Positions 1 through 10,700 of a DNA stretch of 14,389 bases are shown piece after piece (within the stretch, counting starts at the first letter, position 1; every line of letters starts with the position of its first letter). A model generated the notes under the pieces. It saw only the letters and a program-made list of their open reading frames with translations. It was not told the origin of the DNA and made no database searches. A program made the position numbers and the translations under genes. The DNA is from Dinochytrium kinnereticum (Eukaryota > Chytridiomycota > Chytridiomycetes > Chytridiales > Chytridiaceae). The stretch covers positions 35,243-49,631 of the forward strand of contig JADGJT010000153.1 of the NCBI GenBank assembly GCA_027604005.1, in the 5' to 3' direction.

Positions 1-53
1 CTCCGCCACCCGCACCTCATTTCTTATATACCACGAAAGAAAGTGAAACTCAC

Positions 54-1272
54 GTTCAGGCTGATAGAATCCACGTTGAGATCGTACAAATTCTCGTTGA
101 AACAGCTAATGTTCATCTTCAAGTTCATCTTGATACTGACCCTGTTGAAATTCCCTCCAGCCTCTTTCGGCAAACTAAACTCAAACGCCGACAGATTCAA
201 ATCACTCGTTCGAATCTCCAAAACATTCACCTGCGGAAACCTAAAAAAACCAAGCAAATATAAATATATATAAAAAACAAACAAAAAATAGTCAAAAAAC
301 AAAAACAAAAAACAAAAAAAACCTCTCTCTCTCAGAAAAAAACAACAACAACAAACCAAACCCAAAATGCATCACCATCACCTCACCTTGGCCAAAAAAA
401 GTACCCAACAACCCCCAAAGCTCCCAAGACCCCAAAAAAACACCCTCCACAAACCAACCGAGCAACCCCACTCCTCGGCAAACACCCCCTCAGCTTCTTC
501 CTCCCATCCTCCTCAACCTCCTTCTTCTCCGTCACAGTGTCCTCAAAATTCGGTCTCTCCATCCTCTTCTTCTCCCCACCCTTCATCATCTGCATGTCAT
601 ATCCGTTAGTTTCATATCCCGGAAGCGTGCGGGCGTCATCCGTCGTGTCGTTTGGGCCAGAGTAATTGTGGGGAGGTTGAGGGTGTTGGTTGTAGTACGA
701 TGATAGGTAGTGGGAGATTGTTGTGTTGCTTTGCTGGTGTGAGACGTCACTGTAGGGTTGATCCGGGCCTTGGGTGTAAAGTGTGTCGCGGTTGACGTTG
801 TAATGATCGAGGTATGGGTCGTCACTGTATTCTTGGTATCGAGAGGGTTGGTAAGGGTGTGTAGGCGGTTGGGGGGAGTTTTGAGCGTATCCTTGAACAG
901 ACTCTTCATAGTACTCGTTGGGTATGTAATCATCACGGGGAGTGGGTGCCGAACCAGTATAATACCTTTGAGGATACCCAAAAAAGTGGTTCCATCAATA
1001 CATTCTTAAAAACGAAAACTGCTACCCCCAAAAGCAAGACTCTGAACACTGAAGAAAAAAAAACAAACGTACCCGCCTCCATAATCGTAGCGTGTGGTAT
1101 ACCCCCCTCTAGCGCCATCGTCATGACTTGCAGAATACGCCGCCCCATCAGCCCTTAAATCCCTACCACCATAATACTCATCCTGACTCTCCGCATATCC
1201 ACCATACCCCCCAACTCCAGAACTGCTATAAAAGCTAGCATACTTGCTCCTTCCACCATCGTTGTAAGCCAT
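54..1272 (-). CDS. One-pass membrane protein with LEA2-like domain (5' part, cut by window edge)
   Basis: I do not recognise a named gene. Coding exons: 1272-1073, 965-387 and 240-54; at least one more exon lies beyond base 1, because a GTGAGT donor follows base 54. The 322 residues visible begin with about 200 residues rich in Tyr, Gly, Pro, Gln and Ser, likely disordered. A charged stretch follows (about 205-230, many Lys, Arg and Glu), then one hydrophobic segment (about 237-258, containing Cys-Gly-Gly-Cys and ending Phe-Phe-Trp-Pro-Arg). From about 261 comes a beta-type region with alternating hydrophobic residues and a VSIKMNLKMNISCFNEN stretch. This is how LEA2/NDR1-like domains begin just after their membrane anchor. 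By inference it is a membrane protein with its long tail in the cytosol and the LEA2-like part outside or in a lumen. The exon 1/2 junction uses an AAAG acceptor, chosen because it is the only one that keeps the frame open. Family assignment is moderate. Confidence 0.72.
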
Positions 1273-1523
1273 GATGATATTTTTTGCTTTCTCTTCAACC
1301 TTGGCAGCTACAAAAAAAACACCACTGCACACGCAGACGAGGAATCAAATAAAGTGTACATCACCAGCAATGAGTCGTTCACACCCAGAATTGGAATCAA
1401 TTTCAAAAAACACCTGCCGCGTCAACGTGTCGTTACACCAACTCTTGGAGGTGGCGTTCAACATCATAAACAGGCAGGCAACCCCTTTCACACACTTCTG
1501 ATCGGTTTTATTTTTAAACCACA
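1273..1523 (-). promoter_or_regulatory. Spacer: 3' end of RhoGAP gene and 5' region of LEA2-like gene
   Basis: These 251 bases must hold the 3' UTR of the RhoGAP gene and the promoter and leader of the LEA2-like gene, both read on the minus strand. The start codon of the downstream gene sits in the context ATCATCATGGC, close to the ATCATGGC around the RPS29 start. On the minus strand a TTTTTTTTGTAG stretch near 1310-1322 resembles a 3' splice site, so a leader intron is possible. No clear TATA box was seen. Confidence 0.45.
1507..1512 (-). terminator. Poly(A) signal AATAAA of the ASH-RhoGAP gene
   Basis: An exact AATAAA lies 12 bases after the TAG stop codon (1526-1524) on the minus strand. 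This gives a very short 3' UTR, consistent with the tight spacing to the next gene. Confidence 0.6.
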
Positions 1524-4500
1524 CTAAAAATCATCCAACTCCATCATTCTTCTTGACAACAACATCCCCACAAAAGGTGGAAGCTGCATCGACACTTGAA
1601 CAAAAGTCATCGGGTCGACCTTGTGTGCGCCAACGTTGCCAAAGAGGTTGGGAGCCCATGCTGTGCCTGGAAAGAACCATACCCGAGAGCGCGTTTTTAG
1701 TATACTCTTCTAAAAAAACACCCTCACAAATGATTTTTCAATCAACAACCCCCAACCAACCATATCACAGATAAATTTAACCCTCCCCCACACTTACATA
1801 TATTTCGTGACCCCATTCCATTCTGTCCTTCGTAATAAACCACATCAGCCATGAGGTCCAGCGCCCATGTTATGATGCTTTTTTTTTTTGAGAGAGAGAG
1901 AGGGGGACAGTGACAAACGAGAAAATAAACAAATGAACAAAGTGTACTTCAAAAAAGAAACAAAAACAACCACTTCCTTACTCAAATGAGCGTTGAGAAA
2001 GTTCACCCAATGCTTGCCAGGCCGTTTCTTCATCATACGCGCCCATGATCAGGTAGGCGGGAATTTCGGCGAGGAGCGGGTGTTGGGAGTCACGGAAGAA
2101 AAGCTGAGTGAGGAGTTCCCACAAATCGCGTGCAAGGGTGTTCATTCAAAGGTCATTCAAAAGAGAGAAAGGGAGAGTTTAAAAAGGAAAATGTAAGAGA
2201 GGGAGGAGTAAACGGTGAATATGTTACCTTTATGCAAGACGCAACAGCGTAAGGATCAGCAGCCCCAATCTGCAGTCCCTGTTTCAACCGGTTTCGTATA
2301 TTCTGTATCTCAGAATCATCCCCTTTCTCGCTAAAAATCCGCTCAATCCCCAATCTAAGGAACAAAATCAACCCCGTTAGAAAAAAAAACAACAAACAAA
2401 CCAAAAACCAACCCCAAAACCCTCCCCTTCACTCACAAAAAAAAAAAAGAAGCAACAACAAAACAATACTCACCCCTCCCTCGCCATCAAAGAAGCCCTA
2501 AGCAAAGCAAGCTCCCTCGGCACGCGATGCGGAAACCCCGAAATAATCATATCATCCACCAAATCCGTCTCCATCACATTCACCCCCGTCGGCGCGGTGG
2601 ACCGATTCCTCGGTGGCGCGGAAGGCGACATCTTGGCAACATTGTTGGTAGGCGTTGGAGCTGCGGTGGAGGGGGTCGACATGTCTGTGAACGGTGACGT
2701 TGCTTCTGGGGACAGGTCGTGGATGGAGAGTGAAGGTTGTTGCTGCTGTTGGGGGGTGTAGAGGGAGTATGAGGGGGTTGGGCTCGTTGGATTTGCGGTT
2801 GTTCCAGGTGGTTCTTCGGGGTATGTTTGAGTTACATCGGTGAGGGGACGAACTAGGAGGTAGTGACGGTGGCCGCCTGATAAGAAAGATTGAAGCGCGT
2901 TAGAAGATCTTATTTATATGGTTTTTTCTCTCTTCTTTCACCATCTACTTCAAGAATCACGACAATGTTCACGTCTACAGGTGATCGCACCGTTAAAGTA
3001 AAGTTGACAAGCTCCAGCATCAATCCTTGCATCTACAGTTCAAGGCAATCAGCATTATATCATCCAGCCTCTGCTCTTCAAAAAAAAAGAAAACGAGAAG
3101 CCGCAAGGCTACCAACATTCAAAGTTCCGGAAGATGGATCAATCGTCAGCTGCACCCTTGGATCCGCTATAGGCTCCGTAACAAATCGGAACCGTGCCTC
3201 ATTGGCTGCGTTAAACAAAAAGACCCGTTAGAGACGAATTATCTTGGTTTCAGAGGGCATACATTTTGAGACAAGCGTTAAAGTTTCCGTGGCAGGAACC
3301 CCGACCTTGATGGGATTCTTTTTAAAGTCGACAATGTAGCGGTCAACCTGTCGTTTTTTTTGGTTTTGTTTTATTTTAAGTTTTTTGGTTATTATCAACA
3401 AGGCTGCTTTATGAAAACATAAGAGTGAAGCTAAAAAAAACCTCACCTCAATCGCCGCATAGGGATTGTTGCTTTTCATCTCTGTTCCAAAACATGTTAA
3501 GTCATGAACACAAGTATAGCGCCTATTCAAAAAAACTAAACACGAATGGGATCCTCACGCAATGCAGTGGCATGAACTTTTCTCTGAAGTTTTCCAAGCT
3601 CTATCGACGAGAGAGTCTTAAGGTACTGGTAGAGGTTGGCTTGATTAGGCAGGATACCGGGGCTGAGGATCGCTCTGGAGGGGGAGAGACGGCGATACAA
3701 GTTAGAAACAGCAATGTGTATTCGGCGAGACGGGAACCCAGAGAAAACAAAAGACGGCATGCCTTTTTCCCCCAAGAGAATGAGAGTGAGCGAAAGAGGG
3801 GGGGGAAAAACACGTAGATATCATCACAAGAAAAAATGCATTACCTCCTCAAAAGCTCATCTCCAGAGGGCTTTTCAGGATCCCTAGCCCAACCCCCCAA
3901 CACATCCTCATCCCCCCCATCCCGTCTCCCCTCCCCTCCATTTGCACTCGTCATCCTCAACAACTGCCTCTGCTCCTCCTCTTCCCTCTGCATCCTAAAC
4001 TGCTGCAAAGCCGGCGGAACAATCGCCTTTGCTCCATTCTCCCTAACCCCACGAGCAACATTCTGACCCTGCGGTCCATGCAACCTTTGCAGCGGTTGCC
4101 TCTGCTCAACAGCAACATCACGAGGCTGTTCAGGTGACGGCGCGCGCTGACGATCAACACGATCAACAGGAAGCGGTGGAACCTCTCTTCCCAACAAAGC
4201 TCGAGGAGTGATCGGCATGAGAATGGAGGCTCGGGGATTTGGTCGAGTGGTCGAAGAGATGATGGAAGCCCTTGTGAGGCGATTAACGATCTCATTGGAT
4301 GGGTTCATTCCATCCTCGTTCCCACCCAGCAGGGACGAGGCAACGCTGATCCTCCAGTTTCCGCCTCCACCCAATTGAGGAAGCTGAGGAGGCGCGAGAG
4401 AATCTTTCATGGATCGATCGGAATCAATCCGGGGAGGGGCCTCCTTTTGACTGTGCTGCTGCTGCTGCTGCTGCTGCGGCGGCGGGGGTTGCTCGTCAAA

Positions 4501-4677
4501 CTCAAACTCCGAGTCTCCTGGTAGATCTTGAAGCGGGTTGGTCTTGCTCGCGGACCAGGTCATCTTCTGGCGGAGATGCGTTGGGATGTTGTGGATCATC
4601 TCGGTTGGTGGGATGTGGAAGGGCGGCACTGGGAATTGGGCCAGCATCGACGAGAGGTCGTAGCGTTCATTTTCCAT
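1524..4677 (-). CDS. ASH-like plus RhoGAP domain protein, OCRL/INPP5B C-terminal-like, without phosphatase domain
   Basis: Exons: 4677-3845, 3674-3544, 3481-3447, 3347-3263, 3205-3113, 3025-2942, 2876-2474, 2354-2228, 2103-1982, 1877-1798, 1666-1524. All phases fit and give 711 residues. Residues 1-278 are mostly disordered, with a seven-Gln run. Residues about 330-432 look like the ASH domain of OCRL/INPP5B: VGVPATETLTLVSK, ARFRFV, LTIDPSSGTLNVG, then VDGGHRHYLLVRP. A Pro/Ser/Gln/Thr linker follows. Residues about 539-711 look like RhoGAP: VPRELALL, GIER (R560 at the arginine-finger position of the canonical GIFR), CIKLFFRDSQHPLL, and NICTAWAPNLF (P670, N671). The likely role is GTPase activation on a Rho/Rac/Cdc42-type protein, with ASH as a partner- or membrane-targeting module; that is inference. 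The first ATG is 104 bp after the ELP1 stop, leaving no room for an upstream phosphatase domain. Exon 6 could instead start at 3032 if exon 5 ends at 3117. Confidence 0.82.
4456..4476 (-). repeat. (CAG)7 trinucleotide repeat coding for polyglutamine
   Basis: Seven perfect CAG codons on the minus strand (CTG on plus) encode a Gln run in the disordered N-terminal part of the ASH-RhoGAP protein. It is directly preceded by four Pro codons. The perfect codon repeat suggests slippage and possible length variation between strains. Confidence 0.9.
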
Positions 4678-4781
4678 CGTCCAGCAATGCCAGCTGTGTC
4701 ACAGGCCTATTTCCAAAGGCTCTTCAAACCAAATATCAAACCACAACAGCTTTAAATGAAACCCGCACGCATCAGCCTATT
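4678..4781 (-). promoter_or_regulatory. Compact spacer between ELP1 stop and ASH-RhoGAP start
   Basis: Only 104 bases separate the two coding regions, both on the minus strand. They must carry the ELP1 3' end and the promoter and leader of the next gene. On the minus strand there is an AT-rich ATTTAAAG near 4748-4755 but no clear TATA box. Transcripts of the two genes may overlap. Confidence 0.5.
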
Positions 4782-4786
4782 TTATT
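4781..4786 (-). terminator. Poly(A) signal AATAAA overlapping the ELP1 stop codon
   Basis: The last codons of ELP1 read CAG CAA TAA A, so the TAA stop is part of an exact AATAAA hexamer. If this hexamer is used, cleavage would fall about 10-30 bases into the 104-bp spacer. Confidence 0.55.
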
Positions 4787-7700
4787 GCTGCAACGACACA
4801 GGAACAAACGCGAACCCAAAACTCTCCTCCGAAAACACGGCCGGCGTGGGGAACTTTATCGCCCATTTCGATGCCTCAGCCTTTGTATCCACCTCCACTG
4901 AAGACGGGTTCCTTGATGGCCAAGCATTGGCAAGAGCAGCTGGTTTGGGAAGCGACCCAGCCTCAGACATGAGACGAATCTTCTCTTCCTCCACGCTGGA
5001 CGCGATCTGTGGAAAGTGAAAAAAAGAGCACCAGATGATCAGCAAAGCACAGTGAAAAGAGAGATGCTGTGTACCTTGGGTAGATTCTCAAACACGCCTT
5101 TCATGCCTTTCTGGAGTGTGTCAAGAACAGAGGAGAAGAGAGTTTGAATCTCAGACGCCGCGTCAAAGAAACCAAAATGCATAAGCGCCTTAACGAGGTT
5201 CCGAATGTCGGCTAGAGAAAGGCAAAAGTAAAGCGAGCACGTTAAAAAGCCACAACGCATAACAATAGACACCAAAACACTATAATGAAAAAAACCAAAC
5301 GCCCACCTCTCAACCCATTGGACCTCTCAACCGCCGAATTCATCGCATTAACCAAAAACTCCTCCTCATAAATACCCCCCTCCTTCCCTGCATTTCTCCT
5401 CCTCTCATGCTTCCTCCTCGTCTTGGACCGATGGCTCGTGTAAGTGTTCCCAGTCCTAGACGTAACACCCGTGATCCTGGTGCCACCCCCCGAAACACCC
5501 GTGAACCTCGAAGTAGCCATAGAGGAGGTATCAGACATCATCTCAATGGAATCAAGGATAGGATCGTATTCGCCTGATTCAGCCGCCAAACGGCGTCGCT
5601 CAAGCTCGGCACGTACTTCGCGGATACGGACGGATTGCTTCGAGAAGGTATCGCGCATGGTTGCCAGGTCCTCCTTCATGATCTCGAAGCCTGCAACAGG
5701 ATATTGACGTGAGAAAATGATCCGTGAAAAGGGTAACCGCATGAGGTGAAGAGAGGAGAGGAATTACCATCTAAAACTCCAGGTTTGACAACTTCATCAA
5801 CGAGGTCCGGCCTCTTATGCAAAAGGCTCTACAGAAAAACTGCGTAAGCAAACTTAAATCTCTTAACTTGGAAAGCCTAATCATTTGCATAGCAAAGCAG
5901 CTCACCAATCTCCAAGCCTCCATCCACGACGCTCCCTTTAACAAGCACTTCACCCCCCCATATATATCAGACCCGTAATCAATAAGAACAGTCGCAGCCT
6001 CCCGGTACCTATGTGCCTCATCCAAAGATGCTAAGAAAAAAAAAGGAAAAAGAACCTTCGAATTAACCTCCACCCCCTTTGCATCAGCAAGAACAAAACA
6101 AAAAGTGCTGACCAGCCATTTCGCCAGCCAACGCAATGATGTCCCCGGCCGAATAAGGAAGCTCTTGAGCAATGGTCAGGGCTTCTGACCACATCAGGCA
6201 GGCTGTGTATGCTTCCAAGGCTTTGGACTTCTCATTCGCCATATAGTAAACTAGAATTCAGTTAGTAAGTTGAACACAAGAAAACAAAATGCACGTACCC
6301 AGACCAGCCTCCTCATACTTTGCCTTGTTCTTTAGATAATCTCCGTAGGAGTCATAAATAGCCTGAAAGTAAGGCATCAGCGCCCATTCACGGACAAACA
6401 TCGGAAAACAAAACTTACAGCCAACCTCTCCTTATCCCCCTTAAAGATCTTCACCGCCTCAGGGTGCAGGCCATGCTTCCCGCAATACGCGAGCAAATCC
6501 TTAAACAATTTCTCCTGCTCCTCGCCCTTCTCCTCCCTAACCAACAAAGCAAGATGACCCAAAGCACCCACCCATCTCTCCAAATGATCGTCAATTCGGA
6601 ACCTCTGTCGGAAAGTCGACAGCTCGCGAAGCTCCGTCAAGAACGGAAGGTATTCCCTGGGATCCTATAGCAGAAAGAAAGAAAGTCAGATCAGAGCAAA
6701 GACAAAGCAGGGAGATCAAACCTTTTGAGAAAACTGCGCTACGAGCAAAACGAGCGAGAAATCGTACATTCCCAAGGCAACGTTATAAAGTCGATCAACG
6801 TCAGCAATGAAGATAAGGTACTTAAGAGCCTTTTCGGCTTCAGCGGCGGAGGTAGCTAATCACAGTCAACTTAAACCCTCACTTTAATACAATAATCACC
6901 TTTCAGAGACTTTATCCTCCGCATCGCGCTCTCAAGATCCGGCGGTGATTTCTTGGCGTCAGTCGAGAGAATAGAGGTAATGTATTTGACCTCGTCCAAA
7001 GCGATCAGGGCACCACGAACGGCATCACAAACGGCATTCACCTTGAGGGTTTCCCTTCCAAAAAACAATAAGTCACTAATTTCATCAAAACAAAATACCT
7101 TTCTGCCGCTTTCTTTGCAGGTTGTAGCCGACTAGGGTACATCGTGACGGAAACATCCTCCTCCCTAACCCAAGCAAAGTTAACAACAACCTCTCTTTTA
7201 CAATGATGGTGAAGAGACCACTCACTTCAAACTTGAGATAAACAGGTTGAGGTAATCAGACGAGGAAATCTGCTTGACAAATTCGGCAACATTTTCGAAA
7301 AATATGTTTGGTAGATGATCAACTAGAATGTTGAGATCGATTCGATGTTTCCTACACTGAAGGAAGGCGTTCAAAAAGTCCTTCCTAGGAGAAACCGTAA
7401 AATGCAGATTTAACATCTCTACCAAAGCAAAGCGGCAAAAATCACCTTTCAATCGAAGCCCTTACGACCGACAAAACCATGGCTCTGGGATGAACTGTCT
7501 CCAAGTTACCTCTAGGCATCTAGCAACGGAAAAAACAAACGAGCAATAGTCAATACGAAGAAAAACAAGAAAACGTGGAGTTTATGGCTGAAAATTAATG
7601 GCAAGACATTCTCGCAGAACGCTTTCGGACTTAAGATAAAATCAAACAGAAATCGCGACAATGAAACACTATCCGCAAAAGGAAAAGACAAAAGACAACA

Positions 7701-10700
7701 AACCTGCAACACCAACTTCGTTCCAAACGGCACAGCAACTACAACTCTTCCACCCCTCTCAACCCTTCTCAACCCCTCATCAAACCCATTCGGATTCACA
7801 GCATCAGCCACAACAATCTCATCTGCAATATGTAAATAAATTTTAGAGCCAAGAACCTCGTCAACGCCCACAAAAAACGCCAGAATGGAAAGGAAATTCA
7901 CAAAACCTGGCACTGAAACCGCCAACGAAACAAACCGAATGGAATGAGAGAGAGTTGTGTATATCAGGAAATCATTGTGAACCGTGAATGAGGTGGCGTC
8001 TGAGGCGACCTGACGGTCGTTTAGGAAGAGGCGATTACGGGTGGATAGGCCAAAGACGATGGGCTGATGAGAGGGAGAACGTTAGATTCTCAAGATGTAA
8101 AACTAGTGGCACGGACGAAAGAAGCGAAGAGATAGCTGACCGTCTCGTTCAATAACAGTCCCGCCACCCAATTACAAGGCTCCGGAAACCTTGCGATTCG
8201 AGTAACAATCCCATCCTCTTCAACTGCAATCAAAGGATTAGCAATAAAAAACAAATAAACAAAGGAAACGAAAAAAAAATAAACGACCCAATACCCCCCA
8301 AAATAAATTCTAAGTGGAGGCCCAACAATCCCCGTGGGAGAAAAAAAAGACCCCTACCTTTCCCCACACTCCCATCCCCACACTGAACAATGACAAATCC
8401 TTCTCCAGCATCCGTCGCGATCCGTAAAATCCCAGACTCCGCTCCAGCTACCCAAACCTTTTCAGGCTGAACCATCGTGTCTTTAGCAGCAGAGAGGTCA
8501 ATAGCAAGAAGGTGATCAGAGACACCAGGGTCGGAACTTGAGGCGATTGTCAGGATTCGGTTTCCGGAGGGCCAAGCGAGTTGACGAGTATAGATGGTCG
8601 GGTTTAGTGAGACGCTGTGGGGTGATTAGAATGTTAGTAAAAACGGCAAAAGATGGTCAGTGAAATGGAAGAATTAAGAAAAAAAAGGAAAGAGAGGCAA
8701 ATCCCTCCTCCCAGCCACCTTCAAACAACCAACTCACCCCCCTCCCCCCACAAAAGAAAAAAAAAGAAAAAAAAAGAACAATAAAAAATTACAAGTAACA
8801 ATCATCCCCACACCAAAACAGACCCACAAGAAAGAGAAAGAAAAGAAAAGAAAATAAATTCGAAAGAACAAAAACAAAAACCGAACCACCAAAAGCGATG
8901 AAAGAGAAACGAAAAAAACGAAAAAAACAAACCTAACCCTCCTTTTCTCCACCCAGCCCTTCCCATCCCTCCCGAAAACCCGCACCCCCCCAGCACTCCA
9001 AACCGCCACCTCCTCCCCTCGAATCGTCAAATCCCCAACACACCCCTCAAGCCCCTCAATCGCAGACTCAAACATGGGCGGCGGCACATTGGAGGTTCGG
9101 AAAGGTGTCAGGTGAATACGAGATCCATCCACAACCGCCACCGTCTTGCTGGAGGTGTCGGTCAGGGAAGGTGAGACGTGGGTTTCGAGGTAATAGGTTA
9201 GGGTTTGGAGGAGACCGCCTGTTTCCGAGGTTGTTTGGTTTTTTTGCTGGTGGGTTAGGATGGGGAAGTAAAGCGAAGAGATAAAGCTTGGAAAAAAGAA
9301 CATAGGCATCGGAGGCACGACTGAGAATATAATCAATAACCAAAATTCAACTCAACTCTTAAACCAGACGTAGATTCTTAACGCCTCTTCAGGATCCCAC
9401 AAAAACGTAGCAACACCTTCAGGACCCCCAATCTCTTTCCCCAAATACCAGTAATAATTACTGCTGGTCCAAAGTTGTACAGCGCTTCCACCGTCCTCAC
9501 GCTCAATCCATATAGCAAGCACAGTCGAGTCCATGTTAAACGCCAAATCAACAACCTGCAAAAAAAACAACAACAACCAAACTCCATGTTAAACATAACG
9601 CCACAAGGAGCAAAAAAAAAAAAGAAGAAAGGTCCCGCCATGCATCCACTTCGTTGTTGCTACTTCCTTTACCTCTTCCAAATTCCCTCGCAAACGAATT
9701 GAAAGAGAAAAAAAAATAATAAATGCAAAAACAAACAAAAAAAAAACACACCTTAGTCGACAAAGGCTCACGAAGACTAAACTCCCCATGACGCAGCCCA
9801 TTCCTCTCAAAAAACACCACATCATGACGATGAGGAAGACGCTGAGTGCTGACAACCAGACCACCAGACGGTTTCCAGTACAGAGGGTGTTCAAGCATTG
9901 GCACGGGTTCGCTCGTCGATTGAAGCACGCATTCACGGTTGTAGAACCGGATGGTGCGGGTTTCTGGTGATTCGGATCAATGATGTCAGGAAGGGTTATT
10001 TGGATGACGGATGGGATATTGCTAAAGGAGAAATAGGGGAAAGATAGCATCAAACTACGAGGAAAGAAGCGGCGCGAGTTGTGAGCCAATAAGGCTTTAA
10101 AACACAACAAACACATACACCGCACTCCTCTCTCGCAAAAAAACAAAAAACACACTGAACAGCAGAGAGAGAAAAGCCACAGTCAAAGAAACAACAACGC
10201 CAACAACCCCCTAGCGAAAATCAAATAAACCAACAAATCCTCCCTCCCTCCCGCTCCTCAAAGAAAAAGAAACTACAGCAAAACAAAAGAGAAAAAAAAA
10301 ACAACAACAACGAAAACGAAAACTTAACAAAAAGAAAAACAGAAATAAACACTCACTCAACCCCCCCTCCCCAACATCAACCGACGAAACCGCAAAAAAG
10401 GCACCATCCCCCCTCCAGCTAACCCGACTCCGTCCATCATCATCCGGGCTCAACTTCCAATTCCTCGGATCCCTATCAGTCGTCAGACTCTGAGCCGCCG
10501 ATTTTCCAGCAGATCCATGGAACTGCGTCTCTTTCTTGCCCCATCCCAATGCGATCTGTTCGTCTGTAAGGGGAAAAAAGAAGGGAAACGGGGGGGAACA
10601 GGGGTTATGGAGATTGTTTGAGGGAAAGGGAAAGAAGGGGGGGGGGGCGGTTGTCGAACCTTCACCGAATTTTGTGGTTTGGATGGGGGTTTCGGAGATC

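Noticed and set aside
367..609. Plus-strand frame starting MHHHHLTLAKK
   Set aside because: It is antisense to the charged and membrane-anchor coding region and has a low-complexity Pro/Ser translation.
586..981. Long Thr-rich open frame on the minus strand starting MGILKG
   Set aside because: It is an out-of-frame shadow of exon 2 of the LEA2-like gene; the true frame (YYTGSAPTPRDDY...) joins correctly to both neighbouring exons and contains the membrane segment.
3957..4295. Second minus-strand open frame inside exon 1 of the ASH-RhoGAP gene
   Set aside because: It overlaps the longer 278-codon frame, which begins at the first ATG after ELP1 and joins in phase to exon 2. The alternative has no recognisable domain.
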